Shown piece after piece: positions 1 to 8,075 of a stretch of DNA of 64,000 nt. The notes beneath the pieces were generated by a model, which was not told the DNA's origin, made no database searches, and was given only the letters and a program-made list of their open reading frames with translations. Origin of the DNA: Cytobacillus oceanisediminis (GTDB taxonomy: Bacteria > Bacillota > Bacilli > Bacillales > Cytobacillaceae); NCBI RefSeq assembly GCF_004366035.1, contig NZ_SOEE01000009.1, positions 124,001-188,000 on the forward strand, in the 5' to 3' direction. Position 1 is the stretch's first letter. The number at the start of each line of letters is the position of its first letter. Both the position numbers and the translations under genes were made by a program.

Positions 1-167
1 TCCGGGTGCAAGCATGCAATTATCTCAAAAAAACGGACTTCACAGACATCTAAAATCGTGCAGTCGAAGTTCGCAAAAAAGTTTTCACCTACATGCGTAT
101 TATAGCCATAATCCAATCTGATAATTGGCTCCATATATACGTTTTTTCCAGTGGAGTTTTCATTTTA
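1..167 (-). pseudogene. Sugar O-acetyltransferase remnant (Maa/LacA/NodL family)
   Basis: The minus-strand frame from about base 167 leftward reads GKNVYMEP, then [18 protein letters not shown] and ILDVCEV, the signature of hexapeptide-repeat maltose/galactoside O-acetyltransferases, which move acetyl from acetyl-CoA to sugar hydroxyls. The N-terminal cap of the family (roughly 55 residues) is missing: a TAA stands in frame just upstream of the first recognisable residues. Later, next to a run of seven T on the minus strand, the expected DNCMLAPG continues in another frame directly after a TGA. Two independent lesions indicate a decayed gene. The rest lies outside the window, and no ribosome site is visible. 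Confidence 0.7.
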
Positions 168-188
168 AAGGCCTTCTTTCAAAATTAT

Positions 189-1412
189 CTAATTTGTGTG
201 AGAGGCAGCATCTGCTGAGCTTTTAATCTCTTTCTTATTCAGCAGGCGGTTCAGTTTTTCAGAACTTAAGAACATTGCTGCAGCAAGCAGAACAATATAT
301 ATCGGAAAAATCCCAATTGTTGAATGAGAGGCAATGAAGCCTAGAACAGGCGGCATAAAGGTACTGCCTGTATATGCAACAGCCATTTGATATCCCATGA
401 TAGTCTGAGAATGCTTCTTCCCAAAACGCGCCGGTGTTTCGTGCAGCATACACGGAAAAATCGGTGCCAATCCTAATCCAATCAAAATAAAGCCTGCAAG
501 CGCGAAAGCGGATGAAAATGGCAGGAAAAGAAGGATGGCACCAGTAAGTGCAAGAATTTGTCCCAACCGAATAAGAGTACGATTATTCACTTTAAACGTA
601 ATGAAGCCAGTAATAAATCGGCCAATTGTAATGCCTGCGAAATAAAAGGAAACCCATTGGGCAGCAGCCGCTGCCGGCAGATCCTTCACACTTACCAGAA
701 AGCTGCTTCCCCAAAGTCCCATAGTGGCTTCAGCACTGCAATAAAACAAGAAGGAAATTAAAGCTAATTTAACTCCTTTGATTTGGAGCGGTTTTACATT
801 TTCCGCATGATCCAATCTCTCTTCTGATTCTTCTGCCTCTTCACTTAGAGCTTTATTATTATTCTTCCCTTTATTCCATAAAGGCAAAGTCAGCAAAAGG
901 ATGATTGCCAGTACAAATTGTATTCCTGAAATGGCAAAATACCCCTTGCTCCAGGAGTTTCCCCCTGCAATATACTGGGCCATGATGATCGGGCCAATAG
1001 TGGCTCCGACTCCCCAGAAGCTGTGCAGCCAGCTCATATGATGTGCTTTGTAATGTGCAGCAACATAATCGTTTAGTCCTGCATCGATTGCACCTGCCCC
1101 CAATCCGAGAGGTATGGCACATAGAAATAGCCAATAAACCGATGGAGCAAAATAAAAGCCAAGTAACGCGGCAGCAGTCATTAACGTACTGAAAAAAGAT
1201 ACCTTCCCAGTTCCAAACCGTTTGAGGATTTTTCCGCTGACTAAACTCGAGATGATTGTACCGCCAGCTATTGTCATAAAAAGCAATCCGGCAGTCTCAA
1301 GCGCGGCGCCTAAGTCTGCCTGCATGACAGGCCAGGCCGCCCCTAACACTGAATCTGGCAGTCCCAGGCTAATAAAAGCCAAATATATGATCACCAAAAG
1401 GATTGTTGCCAT
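189..1412 (-). CDS. MFS transporter, probably sugar-type
   Basis: A 407-residue major facilitator protein with about twelve hydrophobic segments split by a charged central loop near residues 185-215 (rich in K, E and S). The N-terminal GLPDSVLGAAWP and the loop SGKILKRFGTGK resemble motif A of the family. It should work in the cytoplasmic membrane as a proton-coupled transporter. It starts at an ATG preceded by AGGTGAGG and lies 13 bases downstream of the ROK regulator, so the two are one operon. Sugar repressors of the ROK type usually sit beside the uptake gene they control, which suggests a sugar or sugar-derivative substrate. The substrate itself cannot be read from the sequence. Confidence 0.85.
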   Translation of the reverse strand: MATILLVIIYLAFISLGLPDSVLGAAWPVMQADLGAALETAGLLFMTIAGGTIISSLVSGKILKRFGTGKVSFFSTLMTAAALLGFYFAPSVYWLFLCAIPLGLGAGAIDAGLNDYVAAHYKAHHMSWLHSFWGVGATIGPIIMAQYIAGGNSWSKGYFAISGIQFVLAIILLLTLPLWNKGKNNNKALSEEAEESEERLDHAENVKPLQIKGVKLALISFLFYCSAEATMGLWGSSFLVSVKDLPAAAAAQWVSFYFAGITIGRFITGFITFKVNNRTLIRLGQILALTGAILLFLPFSSAFALAGFILIGLGLAPIFPCMLHETPARFGKKHSQTIMGYQMAVAYTGSTFMPPVLGFIASHSTIGIFPIYIVLLAAAMFLSSEKLNRLLNKKEIKSSADAASHTN

Positions 1413-1425
1413 GCTTCAGCCTCAC

Positions 1426-2463
1426 CTATTTTCTGATAAATTTTTCGGGCGAATCAAGCATAAGCGCCAGACCCAGACTCTGCAATCCGTATAAATAGTC
1501 CTGTTTCCAATCACTTATTGCCAGAACAGGGAGGTGTTCTGGCGGAATATATTTTGAGCTTGCTGCAGCAATTTTTTCTATTAGGGTCCCCTCCACTTCA
1601 TCTTTGCAGAAGATGAACGTATGAGGATTAATGATAGCCGTAATCGAGGCTACTAATCTGCTGATAGCATCAACCTGATTATCTCTGGATATCAGCACCT
1701 CTTTATGACTGGTTCCATTTTCCAGAGCTTCGCGGAAGTTCCGGTCATCATATTGAGGAACGAATGAGACTTCCCCGGCAAAAAATGTGTTTCCCCGCAC
1801 AACATCCCCGTTGATCATAAACCCTGCACCAGGACCATTTTGACCGGAATATAAATACACAAGGGATTGATGATTTTTTATCTCCTTAGAATGGTGATAT
1901 CCAAGAACAGCAGCATTCATGTCGTTCTCAACAACAACTGGAATCGAAAAGAGATTCTCAAAATATCCTTTAATATCGAAATCTTGAAACTGTTCATAGC
2001 CGGGCATGTAAAAAATCCGGCCATTCTTAACGGAACCAGGCACCCCAATGGAAAGCGAACGGATTGCCTGATTGGCCATCAATAAGGCTTCAATCGAACT
2101 CGTTAATAAATGCATCCCGCTGTCAGTCAATACACTTTGTATGGTTCCTTGTTCCTTCACTTCTCCCGCACAATTAAAAATGGCATAATTCGTCTCTGTC
2201 TTCTCTAAGAAAATTGCCAGACCCAGCATATAGTCAGGATTGTATGTATATCTTTTGGCTCTTCTCCCTCCGCTGGATTCATCCAGGCCCGACGACAGAA
2301 TTTCCCCATCCTTCTCCATCTGTGACAGGAACTTGCTTATCGTCGGGAAACTGATTCCCAATTTATCGCTTAGTTCCACTTTGGTTGCACTTCCTAGGTC
2401 TAAAAGCGATCTGCGTATACCAGAAAGAATTAACAGCTTTAAAGATTTTGGAGCGGTCTTCAT
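1426..2463 (-). CDS. ROK-family transcriptional repressor
   Basis: About 345 residues: an N-terminal winged helix-turn-helix (roughly 1-70) followed by a sugar-kinase-like ROK domain with SIGVPGSVKNGRI and GAGFMINGDVVRG. The zinc motif CxCGxxGCxE of active ROK kinases is absent, so this is a regulator and not a glucokinase. The ATG at 2463 is chosen because AGGTGGTGAG lies just upstream; a GTG twelve bases further upstream overlaps that ribosome site and is less likely. It is the first gene of an operon with the MFS transporter. The nested palindrome in its leader (2513-2556) is the obvious autoregulatory site. The inducer is unknown, presumably a sugar. Confidence 0.88.
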   Translation of the reverse strand: MKTAPKSLKLLILSGIRRSLLDLGSATKVELSDKLGISFPTISKFLSQMEKDGEILSSGLDESSGGRRAKRYTYNPDYMLGLAIFLEKTETNYAIFNCAGEVKEQGTIQSVLTDSGMHLLTSSIEALLMANQAIRSLSIGVPGSVKNGRIFYMPGYEQFQDFDIKGYFENLFSIPVVVENDMNAAVLGYHHSKEIKNHQSLVYLYSGQNGPGAGFMINGDVVRGNTFFAGEVSFVPQYDDRNFREALENGTSHKEVLISRDNQVDAISRLVASITAIINPHTFIFCKDEVEGTLIEKIAAASSKYIPPEHLPVLAISDWKQDYLYGLQSLGLALMLDSPEKFIRK

Positions 2464-2512
2464 TATTCTCACCACCTGCCAATCATACTTATTTAAAAGA
2501 TTTAAAAAGTAT

Positions 2513-2556
2513 CCATTAATAAACTTATTAAAGGCCTTTAATAAGTTTATTAATGG
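2513..2556. promoter_or_regulatory. 44-bp perfect palindrome, likely ROK operator
   Basis: A perfect 22+22 inverted repeat centred between 2534 and 2535. Each arm contains its own dyad: TTAATAA-ac-TTATTAA at 2516-2531 and TTAATAA-gt-TTATTAA at 2538-2553, with centres 22 bp (about two helical turns) apart. It lies immediately downstream of the -10 box of the ROK/MFS promoter, so a bound repressor would sit on the transcription start. It could hold two dimers side by side. In RNA it would also form a strong hairpin. Confidence 0.75.
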
Positions 2557-2557
2557 T

Positions 2558-2586
2558 AATATATCATTTTAATTAACCGAAAACAA
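2558..2586 (-). promoter_or_regulatory. Sigma-A promoter of the ROK/MFS operon
   Basis: On the minus strand TTGTTT (2581-2586) and TATATT (2558-2563) are separated by 17 bp. The start of transcription would fall inside the 44-bp palindrome. Confidence 0.6.
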
Positions 2587-2777
2587 CCTTCCCTTTATCA
2601 GGATGTATTATTTCAGCGGACTGTCTTTACAAGGTTCCTCATTCAGCTTGAATACTAATTTTATAGTACGTTCCTAGGCTCCAAAAAGAATCGAGGAACT
2701 CAGCTATTCCTTCCAATATATGACTCCCGGCTATATAATAATACTAAGAACGAATCTTTAAAGGAGCAGATTCAGAC

Positions 2778-3293
2778 ATGCAAAAACTTACTTTGGCTGA
2801 AGCAGTAAAATTAAAAAGTGTACTGGCTAAACGAATTCACGAGTTAGAAGAAGAAATGGACCGTGTCGCATTTGCTGATCTTGAAAAAGGCAGCAAGCTT
2901 CCTGAGATGCCAAGATCTCTCGCCATGGTGGAAAAAGAGATGGATGAAGTCCGTAAAGACATGAGACTGCTGGATAAGCTTGTATATAAAGCCAATATTG
3001 AAAATGACATCACCTTTAACAATGAATCATTGCCAATCGTAGAAGCAATTGAGCTTGCCACCCAATATCGGGCAAAGGCCCGCAAATTCAAGGAATATGG
3101 CACAGCAGCCAGGGAGGAATTCCTTTATACCGTGTCGGAAAACGTGTCGATGGTGAAAATGGCACTATTTGATCCAGAGCAGTACCGGTTAAAGGGCCTG
3201 GAAGCAGAACGCCAGGCGAATCGCCTGTCCAACTTAATCAATAACAAGAATTATTTAATAGAATTAGAGTTTGACAGCGAAAAGTATTTCTAG
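2778..3293 (+). CDS. Coiled-coil protein, possibly DIP1984/septicolysin-like
   Basis: A 171-residue soluble, strongly helical protein without signal peptide or membrane segment. Two heptad-rich helical stretches (about 5-75 and 85-115) and a third helix ending in NNKNYLIELEFDSEKYF give an antiparallel coiled-coil outline. The opening LAEAVKLKSVLAKRIHEL and closing RLSNLINNKNYLIELEF resemble small bacterial proteins annotated as DIP1984/septicolysin-like, but I cannot confirm this without a profile search. AAAGGAG lies 11 bases before the ATG, and a TATAATAATA stretch near 2735-2750 may be the -10 region. It is a lone plus-strand gene and runs straight into the structured element at 3295. Confidence 0.7.
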   Translation: MQKLTLAEAVKLKSVLAKRIHELEEEMDRVAFADLEKGSKLPEMPRSLAMVEKEMDEVRKDMRLLDKLVYKANIENDITFNNESLPIVEAIELATQYRAKARKFKEYGTAAREEFLYTVSENVSMVKMALFDPEQYRLKGLEAERQANRLSNLINNKNYLIELEFDSEKYF

Positions 3294-3294
3294 A

Positions 3295-3481
3295 CCTTGA
3301 AGTGGTGAGACTCTGCTTCAAGGCATAGAAGGAACACCCTCCTATTGTGTACAAAGGTACCTTGTAATGGCAATGGCCAACCGATTATCCATGACCCATT
3401 ACAACTTCATCCGTAACCAATAACCAACCATGGCTACTTGAGGCCGACGGCCATTCATCCGTAATCCCGGTTCCTTCTATG
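3295..3481 (+). ncRNA. Unassigned structured element downstream of a CDS
   Basis: Starting two bases after the stop codon the DNA is folded without gaps: hairpin CCTTGAAG (3295-3302) with CTTCAAGG (3316-3323); then a domain closed by a perfect 12-bp helix, CATAGAAGGAAC (3324-3335) with GTTCCTTCTATG (3470-3481); inside it TTGTAATGG (3362-3370) pairs with CCATTACAA (3396-3404), and GGCC-gac-GGCC lies at 3442-3452. The 11-mer TTCATCCGTAA occurs twice inside. The terminator at 3482 follows directly. It resembles a multi-branched regulatory RNA, a 3'-UTR-derived small RNA, or a short inverted-repeat element. It matches no family I know. Confidence 0.4.
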
Positions 3482-3513
3482 AGCCTCCAATCAATTTGAA
3501 TGGAGGCTTTTTA
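3482..3513 (+). terminator. Intrinsic terminator
   Basis: AGCCTCCA (3482-3489) pairs with TGGAGGCT (3501-3508) and is followed by a T run. It ends the plus-strand unit made of the coiled-coil gene and the structured element. Confidence 0.85.
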
Positions 3514-3563
3514 TTAATCTAATGATCTGAGGGGGACACATTTTCTCTGAAAGAACAGCAAAA

Positions 3564-3592
3564 GGGACAGTGTACCTGTCCCCGTGTCCCTT
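3564..3592. repeat. Dispersed GGGACAG palindrome, copy 1
   Basis: GGGACAG-TGTAC-CTGTCCC followed by CGTGTCCCTT. It overlaps the stop codon of the minus-strand MarR/GNAT gene, and on that strand the hairpin is followed by TTTT, so it may end that transcript. Related copies are at 8185-8250 and 32060-32087. Confidence 0.7.
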
Positions 3593-4535
3593 AAAGCAGC
3601 AGTTCCCACGTTTCTCCAACTAAATCGTGCCCAAAGCTATGATGCTTTTCCTCCTTAACAAGCTGAAATCCCTTTTTCTGATAGATATGCCGCGCTTCTT
3701 TAAGAACACTGTTTGTCCATAGAACGAGTTTCTTATATCCTGCTTGTTTGGAAAAGTTTATGCATTCTTCAACCAATTGTGAACCCAGACCCAAGCCTCT
3801 CGCCTTTGGGTCTACTATTAATAGACGAAGTTTAGCCGTATCCTCACTTCCTTCAACAACAAAAATAGAGCCAACTGTTTCTCCGTTCATTTCGGCAATC
3901 CAGCAGCGTTCCCGCTTAGGATTATAGTTATTAATAAAATCTGCCGCAATTTGAGATACAAGAGCTTCAAATCTCCCATCCCATCCATATTCTTGTGAAT
4001 ACAACAGACCATGCTTGTGTACAACCCACCCCATATCACCAGGTTCATGCTGACGAAGAAAATATGGGCCTGAAAATTTTAGGCTTTCATTCTTGCTTAT
4101 GAGTCCTTCAACGGTTTTCATAGCGTTAATTAATTGCTGCTGTTCACTTTCCGACAATTTTCCAAGAAGATCCGCTATTTCATTGTATGAACGTTCATTT
4201 AGTTTAGAAAAGGCTTTTTCTCCCTCTGGCGTAAGCTTTAAAATGCGCTGTCTGGCATCTTTAGCAGAACGTTCTTTCTTTATAAGCCCTCTCTCTTCAA
4301 ATCTGGCTAATATTCGACTTAAATAACCTGGATCTAACCCCAGCTCTTGAGTTAAATTTGATGCTTTAGGGTCCTCGTTAGTGGCAATTTCAAACAGGAT
4401 TCTGGATTCTGTCAGCGAATAGGGGCTATGTAGTAACCCCTCACGCAAAGCTCCTATTTGTCTAGTCATAAAACGGTTAAAATGGCGAACAGCACTGATT
4501 CTTTCTTCAAACGAGATCATTGACAAAGAATTCAC
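3591..4535 (-). CDS. MarR-GNAT fusion: bifunctional regulator/acetyltransferase
   Basis: About 310 residues combining two domains. Residues 1-150 are a MarR-type winged helix (DPGYLSRILARFEERGLIKKE is the recognition region, followed by a DARQR wing). Residues 155-314 are a GNAT acetyltransferase with VDPKARGLGLGSQLVEEC, the acetyl-CoA-binding motif. Fusions of this layout are known in bacteria, and the acetylation substrate is usually unknown. The first start (GTG) overlaps the ribosome site AAGGAG; a TTG or ATG 3-5 codons downstream is equally plausible. The 3' end abuts a dispersed palindrome. It is transcribed alone. Confidence 0.85.
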   Translation of the reverse strand: MNSLSMISFEERISAVRHFNRFMTRQIGALREGLLHSPYSLTESRILFEIATNEDPKASNLTQELGLDPGYLSRILARFEERGLIKKERSAKDARQRILKLTPEGEKAFSKLNERSYNEIADLLGKLSESEQQQLINAMKTVEGLISKNESLKFSGPYFLRQHEPGDMGWVVHKHGLLYSQEYGWDGRFEALVSQIAADFINNYNPKRERCWIAEMNGETVGSIFVVEGSEDTAKLRLLIVDPKARGLGLGSQLVEECINFSKQAGYKKLVLWTNSVLKEARHIYQKKGFQLVKEEKHHSFGHDLVGETWELLL

Positions 4536-4627
4536 TCCTTAGAATATAGTTGCCTTTGTCAAATATAATAATCAATTTACTTGCCTTAATCAACTTACTT
4601 CCAGAACAAAGAGGAAGCTTTATAAAA

Positions 4628-4670
4628 GAAAAAGCGCCCATTTCTTTAATTTGAAATTGGCACTTCGTTT
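4628..4670 (-). terminator. Terminator of the zinc-ribbon gene
   Basis: On the minus strand GTGCCAATTTC pairs imperfectly with GAAATGGGCGC and is followed by TTTTTC, directly downstream of the small zinc-ribbon gene. Confidence 0.6.
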
Positions 4671-4686
4671 ATTTCCTGATATTCGT

Positions 4687-4896
4687 TTAGCGTGATGCTT
4701 TAGGCGGCTGGCACACATCACATTTGCGCTGGTGATTATTTTTAAATTTCGTAAATGTTTTTTCAAACTCACTGCCGCATGTACATTTAAAAAGCAGTTT
4801 TTGTGAAAAACCATGATATTCCGTCGATAACAGCTTACTATCTGAATTTTTCTCAACAAATTCATTAATTTTACTGATTGTCCATCGTTTATTCAT
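4687..4896 (-). CDS. Small zinc-ribbon protein
   Basis: A 69-residue protein. The ATG at 4896 (MNKRWTISKINEF) is chosen because GGAGGTG lies just upstream. The C-terminal half has two Cys pairs, CTCG and CDVC, spaced like a zinc ribbon (FKCTCGSEFEKTFTKFKNN then KCDVC). Very similar ribbons occur as DNA-binding modules in phage-type homing endonucleases and HNH proteins; here the ribbon stands alone without a nuclease domain. It may be an orphan DNA-binding remnant of a mobile element or a small regulator. It is a single gene with its own terminator. Confidence 0.7.
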   Translation of the reverse strand: MNKRWTISKINEFVEKNSDSKLLSTEYHGFSQKLLFKCTCGSEFEKTFTKFKNNHQRKCDVCQPPKASR

Positions 4897-5052
4897 ACTA
4901 TACACCTCCATATTCAATCACTTGGCGGAGGCTTTTCTGCGCATCCGTTCCACTATGAGCACTACTCATAATTCCTAAGTTCCTCATTATAACATGGTCC
5001 AGGGACAAAGCAACAGTTTCATTTTTCTATCCATCCCAGTATCACTGATCGT

Positions 5053-5760
5053 TTAACATCTTACATATTTTCGTTTAAAGCCAAGCTTCCCTCTATCCGC
5101 TTCCTTTTGGATATTTTCCGAGGCATGCAGGAAACTGCTCTTTTTCTTGTCCCGCTTCATTTCTACAGGCCCGATGGCTTTTGCGGTCTCAACTGCCTTT
5201 TCATGGAGCGGCAAATAAGAAACACCCACTGTATAAACAAAATTATTCATGGCGGATTTTGTACGCTCCGGAGAATCATGGATGGTGTCTTTCACTTTAT
5301 CAAGCATTTTGGCCAGCTTCTCTTCGGAAAATTCAGCGTCCGGACGATTCCCCAAAAGCCAGCAGTAGCAGCTCCAGCCCCCTGACATCCGCAGCTCTTC
5401 CCCGCTTTCGATCCATTTATCGGCAACAGCCTGTGCAATATCTGCTTCAGCTAATGTAACAGCCACCACATAATCGGACAGCATATAAAAATATGCATCA
5501 TCCATCCAGCGGTCAAAATCCCCTTCGGTCATGGCTTCTGGATCTGCAATAATGCCTGCAAAGTACATGGCATCATAGTTCCCCGTAGCGTATAGCTCCT
5601 CTGCCAAAGGCTGATTTCTTTTAATTTTTTTGGCGATTGGTTTCATTGCGCCTGTTGCCACTCCAAAAAGCGGCTCGTGCGCGCCATTTGATATGTACAT
5701 TTTCTTGGTCCGTTCTTTGCTGAGAGCTTCGAGCTCCTGCATAACCGTCTGTAAATCCAT
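5053..5760 (-). CDS. DNA alkylation repair protein (AlkD-like)
   Basis: A 235-residue all-helical protein of the AlkC/AlkD HEAT-like repeat fold, which removes N3- and N7-alkylated bases from DNA as a monofunctional glycosylase. The central helices carry the aromatic, acidic pattern of the family (DAYFYMLSDYVVAV, SGGWSCYCWLLGNRP), and the basic C-terminus KRDKKKSSF...KLGFKRKYVRC is suited to DNA contact. There is no signal peptide or membrane segment. It starts at ATG 5760. The peptidase gene lies upstream on the same strand (stop at 5810), so the two could share a transcript, although no functional link is obvious. Confidence 0.85.
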   Translation of the reverse strand: MDLQTVMQELEALSKERTKKMYISNGAHEPLFGVATGAMKPIAKKIKRNQPLAEELYATGNYDAMYFAGIIADPEAMTEGDFDRWMDDAYFYMLSDYVVAVTLAEADIAQAVADKWIESGEELRMSGGWSCYCWLLGNRPDAEFSEEKLAKMLDKVKDTIHDSPERTKSAMNNFVYTVGVSYLPLHEKAVETAKAIGPVEMKRDKKKSSFLHASENIQKEADRGKLGFKRKYVRC

Positions 5761-5809
5761 CTTTTAGCACTTCCTTCCATTTTAATAATGTTAACTTCAC
5801 TTGTGCGCC

Positions 5810-6505
5810 TCAAGACCCTAAGTATTCTGTTTTCAGCTCAATCTCTTTTACTTCTATATCGAAATAGACCTTATAGGCCCTGGCGGTAGGTCTTGAGCTT
5901 ACGATTCGGCTGACTTCCTCCTCAATAAAGTGGATAGCCACTCCATCATCCGCTGCAATTCCAGGCTTTATCTTATCAGAAGCCAAAAGCTCATGATAGG
6001 CAGGCCTTCTTTCCGCTTCTCCATCGTAATGAGGGCAATTGCTTCCTTTTAAAAAGCCCAGGCATGTTAAGGGCTCCAGTTTATCTCCATAAGAATCTGT
6101 AACTCCTTCTTCAAACCAGCAAATGGAGCCCGCGCTGATGCCGGCTAATACGATCCCTTGATCCCATGCCTTTTTTAAAATCTTATCTAATCCCCATTCT
6201 TTCCATAAAGCCAATAAATTCTTCGTATTTCCGCCTCCAACATAGATGATGTCTTTTTCCAGTATAAAACCTTCTATATCTCTTGTTGGCGGTTTAAATA
6301 ATGATAAATGAGAGGGCTGGCACTTCTGTTTTTCGAAAAAGTCATAAAACCATTTAATGCAAATATCGGAATCTCCTGTTGCAGTAGGCACATAACAGAC
6401 TTTAGGATTTTCTTTACCTGACTGATGTAAAATATATTCATCCAGTAATGGATTCTCGGGCTCCATGGAGAACCCTCCTCCTCCAAGTGCGATAATTTGC
6501 CTCAT
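5810..6505 (-). CDS. Peptidase E-like protein (family S51)
   Basis: A 231-residue protein of the peptidase S51 / class I glutamine-amidotransferase fold. The nucleophile motif is GISAGSI (Ser about residue 124), preceded by DIIYVGGGNTKNLL, the glycine-rich turn typical of dipeptidase E and cyanophycinase relatives. Peptidase E cleaves Asp-X dipeptides in the cytoplasm; the substrate here is inferred only from family. The ATG at 6505 (MRQIIALGGGG) is preferred because GGGGAG lies nine bases upstream; a longer frame to 6574 adds an unrelated N-terminus. A bidirectional hairpin separates it from the upstream efflux gene. Confidence 0.85.
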   Translation of the reverse strand: MRQIIALGGGGFSMEPENPLLDEYILHQSGKENPKVCYVPTATGDSDICIKWFYDFFEKQKCQPSHLSLFKPPTRDIEGFILEKDIIYVGGGNTKNLLALWKEWGLDKILKKAWDQGIVLAGISAGSICWFEEGVTDSYGDKLEPLTCLGFLKGSNCPHYDGEAERRPAYHELLASDKIKPGIAADDGVAIHFIEEEVSRIVSSRPTARAYKVYFDIEVKEIELKTEYLGS

Positions 6506-6576
6506 TTTTCTACTCCCCTCAATTGTTGTTACGTATAAATATTCTCCTTCAGTACTGTTGTTCCTTGTTTTCACAT

Positions 6577-6610
6577 AAAAATAGAGCTGTCAATATGACA
6601 GCTCTATTTT
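6577..6610. terminator. Terminator between efflux pump and peptidase genes
   Basis: A perfect inverted repeat, AATAGAGCTGTCA and TGACAGCTCTATT around an ATA loop, with A/T tracts on both sides so it can work in either direction. It lies just downstream of the MFS efflux gene on the minus strand. Confidence 0.85.
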
Positions 6611-6620
6611 AAAAGATTCC

Positions 6621-7865
6621 TTAAGATTCACTCAGCGCAGGCTTCCCCGCTTCCAGAAGCACCTGATCTCGGCCTAAAATGACCGCCAAAAGGATAATCA
6701 ATGCCCCTGTTCCCACAAGAAGCCATTCGATGGCAATGATATCTGCAATCGGGCCAAATATCAGCATGCCAATCGGCATCATGGAAGTAGAGATCATCCC
6801 CATGACACCAAACACTCTGCCTAAATAATTCTCTTCAATTTTTTCCTGCAGCAATACAGTTGTCGGTGTATTGAAGATTGGCATGGCAACCCCGAATAAA
6901 GCCATGCACACTAAATAGATCCAGAAAACCGGAACGATGCCAAGTGCCAGGGTGCAAATCCCCATGATAAGACTGGCTAGGGTCATGGTTTTAATTTTAT
7001 TTGGATATCCTCCCCAGGAAGCAATGATTCCGCCGCCAGCCATCATGCCGACTGAAAAAGCAATTTCAATGGCTGTCAGCTTCCATATATCCCCCCCAAA
7101 GGTGCGGGTAACCTGCAGCGGCGTCAAAAAGGCAGCAGGTGCCATCAGCACGAAGAAAACCGCAAAGAATAGGAAGAATTTCTTCAGGAAAGGAGTACTG
7201 TTTACATATTGCAGACCTTGTTTAAAGTCGCTGAAGTAGCTCGTTGACTGTTTGACCGCTGCTTTTTCGTGCACAGCGACTTTGACAAATGTCATCAAAG
7301 TGACAATGGCAATCGCTGCTGTGATCACATCAATGAAGAAGATGACTTCAAGCGATGCCATCGCCAGCAGCGCAGCGCTGACCATTGGCGAGACAAACAT
7401 GATGACTGCTTGTATGCTCCCATTTGCTCCATTTACCTTTGTGAGCTTATCCTTCGGAACAATCTGCGGCAGAATCGCCCCGACTGCAGGAGTCTGAATC
7501 CCTGTTCCAAGGGCACGAATCGCCGCCATGACAAACAGCAGCCAGATGGATTCATATCCCATTAAAAAGAGGATAGCGAGAATCAGCGTCGAAAATGCGA
7601 TAAGTCCATCTGCTAAAATAATCAGCATTTTCCGATTGTACCGGTCTGCCCAAACACCTGCAACCGGTGATAAGAAGAAGGTTGGAATAAAGCCGCATAT
7701 AATGTAGAGCGTCATCATTAAACCAGATTCTGTCGTTAACGTAATATGCCACATAATCGCATATTGAACAAGGGAAGATCCAAATAGCGATATCGTCTGA
7801 CTGCTTAAGAAGAGAATAATATTCTTCAGCCAATTATCCTGCAGTTTAGGATTTACTGTACTCAT
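6621..7865 (-). CDS. MFS efflux pump, Mef-like (probable macrolide exporter)
   Basis: A 414-residue transporter with twelve predicted membrane segments in the MefA-type subgroup: N-terminal SSQTISLFGSSLVQYAIMW, the motif A loop AGVWADRYNRKML, and GTGIQTPAVGAILPQIVP in helix 4. Relatives export macrolides with proton antiport. The key context is the roughly 210-base leader: a 14-codon peptide containing MRLR, then an intrinsic terminator, then this gene. This matches the attenuation design of mef and ermD-type resistance genes and supports a macrolide substrate. The ribosome site before ATG 7865 is weak (GAGTGA). It is monocistronic, closed by the hairpin at 6577. Confidence 0.85.
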   Translation of the reverse strand: MSTVNPKLQDNWLKNIILFLSSQTISLFGSSLVQYAIMWHITLTTESGLMMTLYIICGFIPTFFLSPVAGVWADRYNRKMLIILADGLIAFSTLILAILFLMGYESIWLLFVMAAIRALGTGIQTPAVGAILPQIVPKDKLTKVNGANGSIQAVIMFVSPMVSAALLAMASLEVIFFIDVITAAIAIVTLMTFVKVAVHEKAAVKQSTSYFSDFKQGLQYVNSTPFLKKFFLFFAVFFVLMAPAAFLTPLQVTRTFGGDIWKLTAIEIAFSVGMMAGGGIIASWGGYPNKIKTMTLASLIMGICTLALGIVPVFWIYLVCMALFGVAMPIFNTPTTVLLQEKIEENYLGRVFGVMGMISTSMMPIGMLIFGPIADIIAIEWLLVGTGALIILLAVILGRDQVLLEAGKPALSES

Positions 7866-7958
7866 GAATTAATCACTCATTTCTATATTTAATAAAAACA
7901 AGCTTTGCCTATATTCAGTTGATCAATCCGCTCTAAACATTCTATTTCTGTAGACAGC

Positions 7959-7988
7959 AAAAAAGAGGAGAAATTCATCTCCTCTTTT
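7959..7988 (-). terminator. Leader terminator (attenuator) of the efflux gene
   Basis: On the minus strand AAAAGAGGAGA pairs with TCTCCTCTTTT over a 6-base loop and is followed by TTTTTTG. It stands between the leader peptide (8076-8120) and the efflux gene start (7865), so read-through is needed for pump expression. Confidence 0.8.
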
Positions 7989-8075
7989 AAAAATAACCGT
8001 TAAATTCAGGTTTCCTTAAATAGACAGACCAATCCCGTTGCTCAGAACATAGGCAGAGCCTTCAAACGTATTCAA

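Noticed and set aside
3324..3481. Insertion sequence or MITE with 12-base terminal repeats
   Set aside because: No target-site duplication was seen at the ends, and it is flush with hairpins on both sides, so a structured RNA is at least as likely; left open and not called mobile.
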